A stretch of DNA of 17,289 bases, taken from contig JASEHX010000016.1 in assembly GCA_030018645.1 (NCBI GenBank), positions 1 to 17,289 on the forward strand, written 5' to 3'. The notes under the pieces are model-generated. The model saw only the letters and a list, made by a program, of their open reading frames with translations. It was not told the origin of the DNA and ran no database searches. Origin of the DNA: Candidatus Margulisiibacteriota bacterium. Its GTDB lineage: Bacteria > Margulisbacteria > WOR-1 > O2-12-FULL-45-9. Below, one piece after another: positions 1 to 6,585 of this stretch. Made by a program: the position numbers and the translations under genes. Each line of letters opens with the position of its first letter. The first letter of the stretch is position 1.

Positions 1-339
1 CTATTCTTACTTGTCCATTTCCGTCAATCAAATATTTATACGAGGTTAATTCGTTGAGCCCCAGCGGGCCCCGGGCGTGGAGCTTTTGGGTAGAAATGCC
101 AATCTCGACCGCCATTTCTTCGGCAGATTCTCTGCTCGTGTCTTCAATTAATTAATTGGATCGCCCCCTCCGGAATGCCAACTGACGCGCAATATTATAG
201 AGTTCCCTGCCTTTAGACATAGTGACACAGAATCAACGGTTACGTTTGGTCTAGCCTCGTAAATTATCCCAATGGCCCCCAGCTTTACCGCGGCACTTTT
301 CAACTTTTTAACTTTTTCACTTACTTCTGACTGTGACAT
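1..339 (-). pseudogene. proA: proA remnant (glutamate-5-semialdehyde dehydrogenase), internally deleted
   Basis: Intact ProA reduces gamma-glutamyl phosphate to glutamate semialdehyde in proline synthesis and is about 410-420 residues long. Here the reading begins with a ProA-like start (MSQSEVSEKVKKLK), jumps directly to the conserved LGAIGIIYEARPNVTVDS block, which normally lies about 100 residues further in, continues to KAGNSIILR, then runs into unrelated sequence and a TAA at 148-150. The C-terminal signature (GISTQKLHARGPLGL, then SYKYLIDGNGQVR) follows at about 2-124 in a different frame and runs off the left edge. Three conserved blocks in the right order within 340 bases mean at least two large internal deletions plus a frame change. 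The catalytic Cys region is gone, so the product cannot be functional. A chimeric assembly is possible, but ordered retention of both ends favours real decay. Pseudogene status is seen in sequence; the cause is inference. Confidence 0.82.
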
Positions 340-348
340 AGTGGGGGT

Positions 349-358
349 ATTATAGCAT
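349..358 (-). promoter_or_regulatory. extended -10 promoter in front of the proA remnant
   Basis: On the minus strand the sequence TGC-TATAAT (TATAAT at 354-349, TG directly upstream) forms an extended -10 element. Only 9 nt separate it from the ATG at 339-337, so a transcript starting 6-8 nt downstream would be essentially leaderless. No good -35 hexamer is seen at 16-18 nt. The 10-mer CTATGCTATA (351-360) is identical to the one before aroE. Confidence 0.5.
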
Positions 359-363
359 AGCCA

Positions 364-978
364 TTAAAGAGTTGGGGGAGTAATGTCAACCGGATCGGTA
401 AAGTACTGCAGGGTGAGATTTTGCGTTTTGGTCTCGCCGCTGGCGACAGTAACCTCGGCCGAAGCCGAGTAATAAACGGAAGTTGCCAGGGTCAAAACCC
501 AATAAGTTCCAGCCGGAACACTGGATAAAGTATATTTGCCGCTCGAATCGGAAAAATCCTGGATTGAGGTATTGGAGGCAAGATAAACTTTGATACTCTC
601 GACCAAGTTGCCGGCCGAATCATAGACGGTTCCGGTTATCCAGCCGCTGGTCGTAACAGCAACGGCAGCAGAAGCCGTTTTGCCTTCGGCCGATGCAGTA
701 ATCGTTCCTGATCCTGCCTGCGATCCAGCAAAAAACAAGCCGGTAGAGCTGATTGTCCCAATCCCGCCGCTTACGCTCCAAGTAGGAGTTACGGAAACAA
801 TATTGCCCGCGTTATTATGGGCAACGGCAGAAAACAACTGGTCATCGTTAATTCCCACGGTCGCGCTGGTGGGAGAAATTGAGAGGGAAGCAACACTGTT
901 GCTGCTGACATCCCCACAGCCGTAATGGCTAATAACTAACAACAAACAACTAACAACTAGAAAAGCACGGGCCTTCAT
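364..978 (-). CDS. lipoprotein with Big-type Ig-like and carboxypeptidase-regulatory-like domains
   Basis: A 204-residue secreted lipoprotein of unknown role. The start chosen is the ATG at 978-976, because it begins a classic signal peptide (MKAR, hydrophobic run LVVSCLLLVI, lipobox HYGC with Cys near residue 21). An upstream in-frame ATG would add 18 Gly-rich residues before the signal. Residues about 29-110 look like a bacterial Ig-like (Big-2 type) fold (LSISPTSATVGI, TWSVSGGIGTISSTGLF, GTITASAEGKT). Residues about 113-193 resemble a carboxypeptidase regulatory-like domain (GWITGTVYDSAGN, then DSSGKYTLSSVPAGTY). The start overlaps the pyrC stop by 4 nt (ATGA), so the gene is probably translationally coupled as the last gene of rnc-pyrC. 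Such domains usually serve in surface or envelope structures; no ligand can be named. A heptamer DNA repeat encodes its signal peptide. Confidence 0.8.
   Translation of the reverse strand: MKARAFLVVSCLLLVISHYGCGDVSSNSVASLSISPTSATVGINDDQLFSAVAHNNAGNIVSVTPTWSVSGGIGTISSTGLFFAGSQAGSGTITASAEGKTASAAVAVTTSGWITGTVYDSAGNLVESIKVYLASNTSIQDFSDSSGKYTLSSVPAGTYWVLTLATSVYYSASAEVTVASGETKTQNLTLQYFTDPVDITPPTL
934..958. repeat. period-7 tandem repeat in the lipoprotein signal-peptide coding region
   Basis: On the plus strand AACTAAC, AACAAAC, AACTAAC and AACT follow directly, 3.6 copies of a heptamer with one mismatch. On the coding (minus) strand the repeat encodes the hydrophobic core of the lipoprotein signal peptide. 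Because 7 is not a multiple of 3, loss or gain of one copy would shift the frame. Confidence 0.75.
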
Positions 979-2267
979 TCCCCCACCAATTCCCCATTCC
1001 TCACCACAACCTTTCCCCCCACTATCGTCCACATAACTTTTCCCTGCAGTTTCCAGCCGGTGAAGGGCGTGTTTTTGCTTTTGGAAGCAAACTGGGAAGG
1101 ATTAACCGTCCACTCGGCTTTGGGGTCAATGATGGTTATATCAGCAACAGAACCGGACTGAAGTGTTCCTTTTCCCAGTTTAAGTATCTTGGCGGGATTA
1201 ATGGTTAACTTTTCTATCACTTGCATGATAGTCAATGCTTTGCCGGCAACTAATTTGGTTATAATTAATGCGACCGCGGTTTCAAGGCCAATTATACCGG
1301 AGGAAGCCTGGTTAAATTCTACGTCTTTTTCTTCAATGTTGTGCGGCGCGTGGTCGGTGGCAATGGCATCAATCGTCCCATCGGCCAAACCTTTGATAAC
1401 GGCTTTAACATCTTTTTGGGTCTTTAGCGGAGGGTTAACCTTAGCATTTGTATCATATTCCCGGACAGCTTCTTCGGTTAAGCTAAAATAATGCGGGCAG
1501 GTTTCGCAGGTGACCGGGATGCCTTTTCTCTTGGCTTGGCGGATCAGGTCGACCGAGCGGGCAGAGGAAACGTGGGCAATATGCACCCGGCCAAATTTTT
1601 CGGCCATTAAAATATCGCGCGCCACCATAACTTCTTCGGCTAGAGACGGGATACCAGGCAAACCAATCTGGGTAGAAACCGCCCCCTCATTCATTGACCC
1701 TCCACTAGAAAGATTGGCGTCTTCGCAGTGGGAAATCAGCGGGACATCAAATTGGCTGGCATATTCTAAAGCGCGGCGCAGGACATCGGCGCGCATAATT
1801 GGTTTGCCGTCGTCGGAAAAGGCAACTGCCCCCTGCTCCAACATTAAGCCCATCTCGGAAAGGACTTCGCCTTTCAGCTCTTTAGTAACCGCTCCAATCG
1901 GATAAACATTAACCACCCCTTCGGCCTCCGCCCGACTGCGGACAAACTTAACTACCGCCAAATTATCAATTGGCGGATGAGTATTGGCCATACAACAGAT
2001 AGAGGTAAAACCTCCCAGTGCCGCGGCTCTTGTCCCACTAGCAATCGTTTCTTTATCCGGCCTCCCCGGATCACGCAAGTGCACATGCATGTCGATCAAC
2101 CCCGGGACAACCAGCATCCCCTTGGCATCAATTCTTCTTGCCCCTTGCCCCTTGACCCTTGACCCTATGCCCCTAACCTTCCCATCCTCAACCAACACAT
2201 CACAAACCTTGTCCAATCCGCTTGCCGGATCAATCACTCTTCCGTTTTTAATTAATAATTTCCTCAC
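975..2267 (-). CDS. pyrC: dihydroorotase (class I)
   Basis: Cytosolic zinc amidohydrolase that cyclises N-carbamoyl-aspartate to dihydroorotate in pyrimidine synthesis. The 430 residues match class I bacterial dihydroorotases in length and carry all hallmarks: metal-binding HVHLRDPG at 61-68, the SDDG motif with the probable bridging Asp at 152, metal-binding His180 (LISHCED) and His232 (HIAHVSS), and the catalytic Asp305 in ATDHAPH (303-309). Conserved NPP and GLET segments are present, and the C-terminal beta-strand segment (GKVVVRNGELVGE) is complete. The start is GTG at 2267-2265. It shares its G with the rnc TAG (TAGTG), and AAGGAG lies about 12 nt upstream. The downstream lipoprotein overlaps by 4 nt. 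The gene could be called pyrC or, by class I convention in some genomes, pyrX/pyrC1, but catalytic residues argue for an active enzyme. Codons 35-47 are built from a heptamer repeat. Confidence 0.95.
   Translation of the reverse strand: MRKLLIKNGRVIDPASGLDKVCDVLVEDGKVRGIGSRVKGQGARRIDAKGMLVVPGLIDMHVHLRDPGRPDKETIASGTRAAALGGFTSICCMANTHPPIDNLAVVKFVRSRAEAEGVVNVYPIGAVTKELKGEVLSEMGLMLEQGAVAFSDDGKPIMRADVLRRALEYASQFDVPLISHCEDANLSSGGSMNEGAVSTQIGLPGIPSLAEEVMVARDILMAEKFGRVHIAHVSSARSVDLIRQAKRKGIPVTCETCPHYFSLTEEAVREYDTNAKVNPPLKTQKDVKAVIKGLADGTIDAIATDHAPHNIEEKDVEFNQASSGIIGLETAVALIITKLVAGKALTIMQVIEKLTINPAKILKLGKGTLQSGSVADITIIDPKAEWTVNPSQFASKSKNTPFTGWKLQGKVMWTIVGGKVVVRNGELVGE
2137..2178. repeat. degenerate period-7 repeat with G-quadruplex potential inside pyrC
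   Basis: Plus-strand heptamers CTTGCCC, CTTGCCC, CTTGACC, CTTGACC, CTATGCC and CCTAACC follow one another. On the coding strand this gives five runs of three or four G (complements of 2173-2170, 2165-2163, 2158-2156, 2151-2148, 2144-2141) separated by loops of 4, 4, 4 and 3 nt. That satisfies the usual G3+N1-7 quadruplex rule in the pyrC mRNA near its 5' end. It encodes the surface-type segment around residues 33-45. Confidence 0.75.
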
Positions 2268-3055
2268 TAGATTTTTATGCTCCTTCTTACTTGACTGATT
2301 ATCGCCCCAATCCCCCGCGGATTGCGTTCTTTTTTGTGTGGGGATTTTTCTTCAATTTTTAAAGACCGCAAGGCCTGCATGGCCGCTCTTTGTTCCGATT
2401 CTTTTTTGTTCCTCCCTCTCCCTACCCCCAAAGTCCTGCCCTTTACCTTAACCTCCATCCAAAAGACCCGTCGGTGTTTTGGCCCGGTTTCCTTCACCAC
2501 CCGGTAGCGCGGCAGTTCCCATTTCCTCTTCTGGGCATATTCTTGCAAAGCTGATTTGTAGTCGCGGATGAAGCCGCTGTGCGATGCCCGGCTGATCTCT
2601 TCAGAAAGGGCGCCCAAGATGAACTCGCGCGATTTGCCGATGCCGGAATCCAAAAAGATGGCCCCCAGCAGAGCTTCAAATACGTTAGCTAAATTGGACT
2701 TGCGGCGGGCGCCGCCGGTTTTTTTCTCGTTCTCCGACAGCAGTAAATAATCGCCGATGGAAAGGTCGCGCGCAATTTTCGAAAGGGTATCGTCGGAAAT
2801 GACGCTGGCGCGGATTTTGGTAAGGCCGCCTTCGGCGCGCTCGGGAAATTTCAGATATAGATATTCGCTGACCACCAGTTTGAGCACGGCATCTCCCAAA
2901 AATTCCATCCTTTCGTTGTCGGGCAGTTTTTTTTCGTGGCCAAAAGAGCTGTGCGTGAAAGCTTGGTTTAATAGTTGTTTGCTGGTAAAAGCGGCGCCGA
3001 TTTTTTTCTCGAGGGTTTCTAGTTGTTCCAGCCGCTGGGGCGAGATATGCTCCAT
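2267..3055 (-). CDS. rnc: ribonuclease III
   Basis: Double-strand-specific endoribonuclease that processes rRNA precursors and structured mRNAs. From the chosen ATG (3055-3053) the protein has 262 residues. The catalytic domain contains the family signature NERMEFLGDAVL (about 47-58) with the metal-binding Glu and Asp, and NVFEALLGAIFLDSG (about 124-138) with the essential second Glu. The C-terminal dsRNA-binding domain spans about 165-233 (DYKSALQEYAQKRKW to ESEQRAAMQALRSL). A basic tail of about 29 residues follows (KIEEKSPHKKERNPRG and on). An ATG four codons upstream (3067) is possible, but it would fall inside the apparent -10 box, so I prefer 3055; neither has a Shine-Dalgarno sequence. 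The position equivalent to E. coli Asp114 is Asn, a change I recall in other bacterial RNase III proteins. First gene of rnc-pyrC-lipoprotein. Confidence 0.95.
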   Translation of the reverse strand: MEHISPQRLEQLETLEKKIGAAFTSKQLLNQAFTHSSFGHEKKLPDNERMEFLGDAVLKLVVSEYLYLKFPERAEGGLTKIRASVISDDTLSKIARDLSIGDYLLLSENEKKTGGARRKSNLANVFEALLGAIFLDSGIGKSREFILGALSEEISRASHSGFIRDYKSALQEYAQKRKWELPRYRVVKETGPKHRRVFWMEVKVKGRTLGVGRGRNKKESEQRAAMQALRSLKIEEKSPHKKERNPRGIGAIISQVRRSIKI

Positions 3056-3084
3056 TTGACAATACATTTTACATTACTTATAAT
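3056..3084 (+). promoter_or_regulatory. consensus sigma-70 promoter for the repeat protein-leuC operon
   Basis: TTGACA at 3056-3061 and TATAAT at 3079-3084 are separated by exactly 17 nt, a full match to the housekeeping consensus. Start of transcription is expected near 3091, giving a leader of about 20 nt with AGGGAG at 3101-3106 before the ATG at 3111. The -35 box abuts the rnc start codon on the other strand. Confidence 0.85.
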
Positions 3085-3094
3085 CATTTATCAA
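3066..3094 (-). promoter_or_regulatory. rnc: sigma-70-type promoter for rnc-pyrC, overlapping the divergent one
   Basis: On the minus strand TTGATA (3094-3089) and TAAAAT (3071-3066) are 17 nt apart. The -10 box lies 10 nt before the ATG at 3055, so the mRNA would begin at or just before the start codon. The element occupies nearly the same DNA as the plus-strand promoter, so the two cannot easily be bound at once. Confidence 0.55.
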
Positions 3095-3110
3095 CTGTAA
3101 AGGGAGCTTT

Positions 3111-4034
3111 ATGGGTATTCTCTCGCCGGTCATGAGCTACGTGGTAGATAAAGAACTGGGATTCCCTATCCCCTCTGAAAAAGAAAAGATCAATAAGGCC
3201 ATCAAACGCTACCGCTACATCTTATCCCAGCATCCCGACCGGGCGGACGCGCCGGAAATTATGTTTGGGATTGCTGATCTTCTCGTCGGCCGCAATGAAT
3301 CCGGCGATTATGCGGAAGCCACCAAGATTTATGATTCAATCCTGCACCGCAACCCGCCCGAGTATTTAAAAGCACGGGCATTGGTTGGAAAATCCGAACT
3401 AATGATCGGCTCCCCTGCCCACTTCAACGACGCCATCTCTTTATGCGAAAAAGCCCGGCACATCCTCAATAAAGACTATTCCGACTTTTTTGCCGCCAAG
3501 ACGGTCGCGGTTGAATCCGAACTGCGCCTTTCCCGCCATGAAAAGGGCGATTGGGAAAAGGCGGTCAAATTAATTGGTGAATTGGTCCGCGAAAAACATG
3601 CCAATTGGTATTTTAAAGGCCGCGCCATTTTAACTAAGGCCGAAATATTGCTTTATAAAAAACCGCAAGATCTGCGCACGCCGCTCAAACTGATTGATGA
3701 ATCGATCAAACAACTGCATTCCCGCCCAGACGATTATTTCACCAACAAAGGCAAAGTTTTGAAGGCCGAAATATTGATCCGCCGTGAAATCAAAGGCGAT
3801 TTTGAAAGGGCGGAAAAACTACTGGTCGAAGTCGTCAAGATGAAATTTGCTTATAAAGACCTGATTGCCCGCGCTAAAATCGGTCTAGCCGATATTGCCA
3901 ATCATCCTCGGGCTACCAAGCTGATCAGTGAAGTCCTGCAAATGGAAGGGTTGGATCCCTATTTGGTCGAAAAAGCGCGCAATGCCGAGCAAACCATGAA
4001 AGAACGAAAAAGGAAGAGAAAAAAGGACGAATGA
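3111..4034 (+). CDS. TPR-like alpha-helical repeat protein, function unknown
   Basis: I do not recognise this 307-residue family by name. It has no signal peptide or membrane segment, so it is probably cytosolic. The body is built of repeating helix pairs about 41 residues apart. Helix A copies begin near residues 87 (KARALVGKSELMI), 128 (AAKTVAVESELRL), 168 (FKGRAILTKAEIL), 211 (TNKGKVLKAEILI) and 251 (LIARAKIGLADIA). Helix B copies include AEATKIYDSIL, WEKAVKLIGELV and FERAEKLLVEVV. This is the pattern of a TPR-type solenoid, a protein-interaction scaffold. The tail is very basic (KERKRKRKKDE). It has its own consensus promoter and AGGGAG ribosome-binding site, and its TGA overlaps the next gene's ATG by 4 nt. 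Coupling to a LeuC-family enzyme suggests co-production but not a defined role. Confidence 0.8.
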   Translation: MGILSPVMSYVVDKELGFPIPSEKEKINKAIKRYRYILSQHPDRADAPEIMFGIADLLVGRNESGDYAEATKIYDSILHRNPPEYLKARALVGKSELMIGSPAHFNDAISLCEKARHILNKDYSDFFAAKTVAVESELRLSRHEKGDWEKAVKLIGELVREKHANWYFKGRAILTKAEILLYKKPQDLRTPLKLIDESIKQLHSRPDDYFTNKGKVLKAEILIRREIKGDFERAEKLLVEVVKMKFAYKDLIARAKIGLADIANHPRATKLISEVLQMEGLDPYLVEKARNAEQTMKERKRKRKKDE

Positions 4035-5293
4035 GCTCTTCGCCAAAAACGATTGCCGAAAAAATCCTCTCGCTCCACTCTGGAAAAGACGCCAAAGCCG
4101 GCGATATTGTCATTGCCGACCTTGATTTCTTGATTGGACAGGACGGGACCTCCGGCGTTGCGATTGATTCATTTAATAAATTAGGGGTAAACAAAGTTTT
4201 TGACCCCCACAAAATCGCCATTACTATCGACCACAGCTCCCCTTCCCCCAACCTGGGCGTTTCTGCCATCCACCAAAAGATTCGCGATTTTGCCGCCGCC
4301 CAGGGGATTAAACTCTACGATATCGGCTGCGGCGTCTGTCACCAAATTACACCCGAACAAGGCCATGCGGTGCCGGGCGATTTGATCATTGGCGCCGATT
4401 CGCACACCTGTACTTGCGGGGCCATCAACGTTTTTTCCACCGGCATTGGATCGACCGACTTAGCTGCCGGCTGGGCGTCAGGTAAGCTTTGGTTTAAAGT
4501 CCCGGAAACTTTCAAAGTTACCTACAAAGGAAAACTTCCCAAAGGCGTTTTTTCTAAAGATCTAATTTTAAGATTAATCGGCGATATTACCGCCGACGGA
4601 GCAACTTACATGGCCCTCGAAATCGGTGGACAAGCAATTTTAGATCTATCGGTTGATGCCCGCTTCACCATTGCAAACATGGCAATAGAATGCGGCGCCA
4701 AAGTCGGGATTATGCCAGCCGATAAAAAAGTAATGGATTGGGTTGAAAAGCATTCCAAGCGTTCACCTAAACCAGTTGAAGCTGATCCGGGAGCAATATA
4801 TGCTAAGACCTTGGAGATTGATGTAGCCAAACTTGAACCTCAAATCGCTAAGCCGCATCAAGTTGATAATGTTTGTCCTATATCGCAAATTGGGGACGTG
4901 GCCATTCAACAAGGATTTATCGGCACTTGTACCAACGGGCGGTTGGAAGATTTCCAGATCGCCGCTAAAATTTTAAAAGGCAAAAAAGTCAAAGACGGCT
5001 GTCGCTTGATCATTGCCCCCGCATCAAAAGAAATTATGCTCGACATGATCAAGGACGGAACTTTTCAAACTTTGGTGGATGCTGGTGCCGTTCCAGTTAC
5101 TCCCGGCTGCGGGCCGTGCGTGGGGACCCACAATGGTGTTCCATCCGACGGGGAAAATGTAATTTCAACCGCCAATCGTAACTTTAAAGGCCGGATGGGG
5201 AATCCCAATGCTTTTATTTACCTGGCTTCTCCTGCCACGGTGGCGGCTTCAGTGATCGAAGGCAAAATTGCGGATCCGAGGGATTCGAGATAA
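4031..5293 (+). CDS. leuC: LeuC/homoaconitase-family hydro-lyase large subunit
   Basis: Large subunit of a two-subunit aconitase-superfamily enzyme, most often 3-isopropylmalate dehydratase in leucine synthesis. The 420 residues match the shorter LeuC2/HacA type. The [4Fe-4S] ligands are visible as Cys300 (GTCTNGR) and Cys360/Cys363 (PGCGPCVG). Other family blocks are IDHSSPSPN (66-74), GCGVCHQI (99-106), GADSHTCTCGA (121-131) and GRMGNPNAFIYLASP (387-401). The start overlaps the preceding stop (ATGA). The small subunit (LeuD), which closes the active site and helps set substrate choice, is not in this window: the gene ends at TAA and meets a convergent gene. The substrate is therefore open: isopropylmalate, homocitrate, citramalate or citrate are all chemically possible. 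The presence of a citrate/homocitrate-synthase-like gene 2.2 kb away keeps an aconitase or homoaconitase role in play. Confidence 0.88.
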   Translation: MSSSPKTIAEKILSLHSGKDAKAGDIVIADLDFLIGQDGTSGVAIDSFNKLGVNKVFDPHKIAITIDHSSPSPNLGVSAIHQKIRDFAAAQGIKLYDIGCGVCHQITPEQGHAVPGDLIIGADSHTCTCGAINVFSTGIGSTDLAAGWASGKLWFKVPETFKVTYKGKLPKGVFSKDLILRLIGDITADGATYMALEIGGQAILDLSVDARFTIANMAIECGAKVGIMPADKKVMDWVEKHSKRSPKPVEADPGAIYAKTLEIDVAKLEPQIAKPHQVDNVCPISQIGDVAIQQGFIGTCTNGRLEDFQIAAKILKGKKVKDGCRLIIAPASKEIMLDMIKDGTFQTLVDAGAVPVTPGCGPCVGTHNGVPSDGENVISTANRNFKGRMGNPNAFIYLASPATVAASVIEGKIADPRDSR

Positions 5294-5341
5294 GAAGCCG
5301 CCCTTGAAAAGCTGGCTGATTTTTCTCGTCAAGAAGAAAAA

Positions 5342-6481
5342 CTAGATTATTTCTCCTGCCCATAGCTGCGCTAAAAATTCTTTCCAAGGCAGGATCAAAA
5401 TACCTGAGCTGGTTCGCGGAGTTGGATCGCAAGAAACAACGATCGCTCTCTTCGGTGTATATTCTTCCTTAAAAGCTTGTAAATTTTTTAAATGGTGGGA
5501 GACAGTTAATTCTACTCCTTTCACCTCCAAGGCTACTTCATGCTCTCCCAGAATAAAATCTACTTCCAATTGCGATGCTGTGCGCCAATAATGAATACTA
5601 AAATTTTTTCCCGAATAATGACTATAAGCAACCAATTCCTGGAAAATAAAATGTTCAAAGGCTTTTCCGAAAGATTCGCTTCCAGATTGGATCTGCCCGC
5701 GGCGAAGCAGGAAGTTGACAATACCAACATCAAAAAAATAAAATTTGGGCGCCAATAAAACCCGACGTTTTGGACGTTTTCGATAGGAATAAAGATACTT
5801 TCCTACCAACGAATCGACCAAAATTTGGAAATATTCTTTGGCGGTTGGGGAACTAACAATGCATTCGCGGGCAATGTTTGAATAATTGATTATCTCGCCA
5901 TTGCTAAAAGCGGCCGCTTCTAAAAAATTGCCGAAAGCCGGAATGCTTCTAGCCGCAGCCTCAGCCGCAATTTCCAATTTTAAATATTCTCCCACATAAG
6001 CCTGTAAAAGCTGATTAACATTTTCCGCTAGATAATGCCGCGGGATCAAGCCATGGTTTAGCGCGCGCAGCAAGTCAAATCCTGGGATTTCTTGAGAAAC
6101 CAAAGGGAATAATTCAAAACGCTGGGCTCTTCCACCCAATAGATTTCCTCCCTTCCGTTTTAGTTTGCGCGCGCTTGATCCGCATAAAATAAATTGGAAG
6201 CCATGGTTAACCATCAGCCATTGGACCTCATTCAATAACCGGGGGATTAATTGTACTTCATCAATGATCACTGGGCCCTTTGGGCGTTTTTGCAGTAAAT
6301 CTTCGCGTAAAAGCTTTGGCCGCAAACTTAACCGCTCAAAGATATCTGATAATAAAAGATCATAATAAATCACTGATGGAAATAATTGATTTAATAGCGT
6401 GCTTTTACCGGTCTACCGAGCTCCCCAAAAAAAACAGCTTTCCTTTCCTAGGCCAACAAATTGCTGAATTCTGTGAAACAT
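5342..6481 (-). pseudogene. AAA ATPase with DUF4143 C-terminal domain, broken by amber codon 23
   Basis: Family members (AAA_14 plus DUF4143, about 380 residues) are widespread ATPases of unclear function, often in variable genome regions. The full gene runs from ATG at 6481-6479, with AAGGA about 8 nt upstream, through MFHRIQQF and FFWGAR, then TAG at 6415-6413, then TGKSTLLNQLFPS and the rest in the same frame. The amber replaces the Gln usually found in the GPRQTGKST Walker A loop (one change, CAG to TAG). Everything downstream is intact: Walker B IIDEVQ (72-77), GSSARKLKR, and the DUF4143 part with an EVDFIL...ALEVKG pattern (about 306-322) resembling a PD-(D/E)XK core. A GTG start at 6373 would give 343 residues but omit the P-loop. 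TAG terminates this gene and others, so recoding is unlikely. A recent nonsense mutation, a strain polymorphism or a base error fit best. Confidence 0.85.
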
Positions 6482-6532
6482 GCGAATATTCCTTAATATC
6501 AAGGCAAAATAACGGCTTTAAATATACATGAC

Positions 6533-6561
6533 ATATTAAAGCATATATTTAAATTTGTCAA
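6533..6561 (-). promoter_or_regulatory. sigma-70 promoter of the DUF4143 gene with overlapping inverted repeat
   Basis: On the minus strand TTGACA (6561-6556) and TAATAT (6538-6533) are 17 nt apart, predicting a start near 6526 and a leader of about 45 nt. The -35 box is flanked by a 7-bp inverted repeat, AAATTTG (6551-6557) and CAAATTT (6565-6571) with a 7-nt gap, which could be an operator. This AT-rich gap (6482-6585) holds no gene that I can see. Confidence 0.7.
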
Positions 6562-6585
6562 CTGCAAATTTTATGTTTGGGGGGA

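Noticed and set aside
979..1032. Upstream ATG for the lipoprotein, adding 18 residues
   Set aside because: The extension is Gly-rich and antisense-free coding of the pyrC C-terminus; it would bury the signal peptide, which must be N-terminal.
6413..6415. Read-through or recoded TAG (e.g. as Gln) in the DUF4143 gene
   Set aside because: TAG terminates this same gene, rnc, panC and two pilin genes in this window, so a genome-wide reassignment is not supported; no stem-loop recoding signal was recognised.
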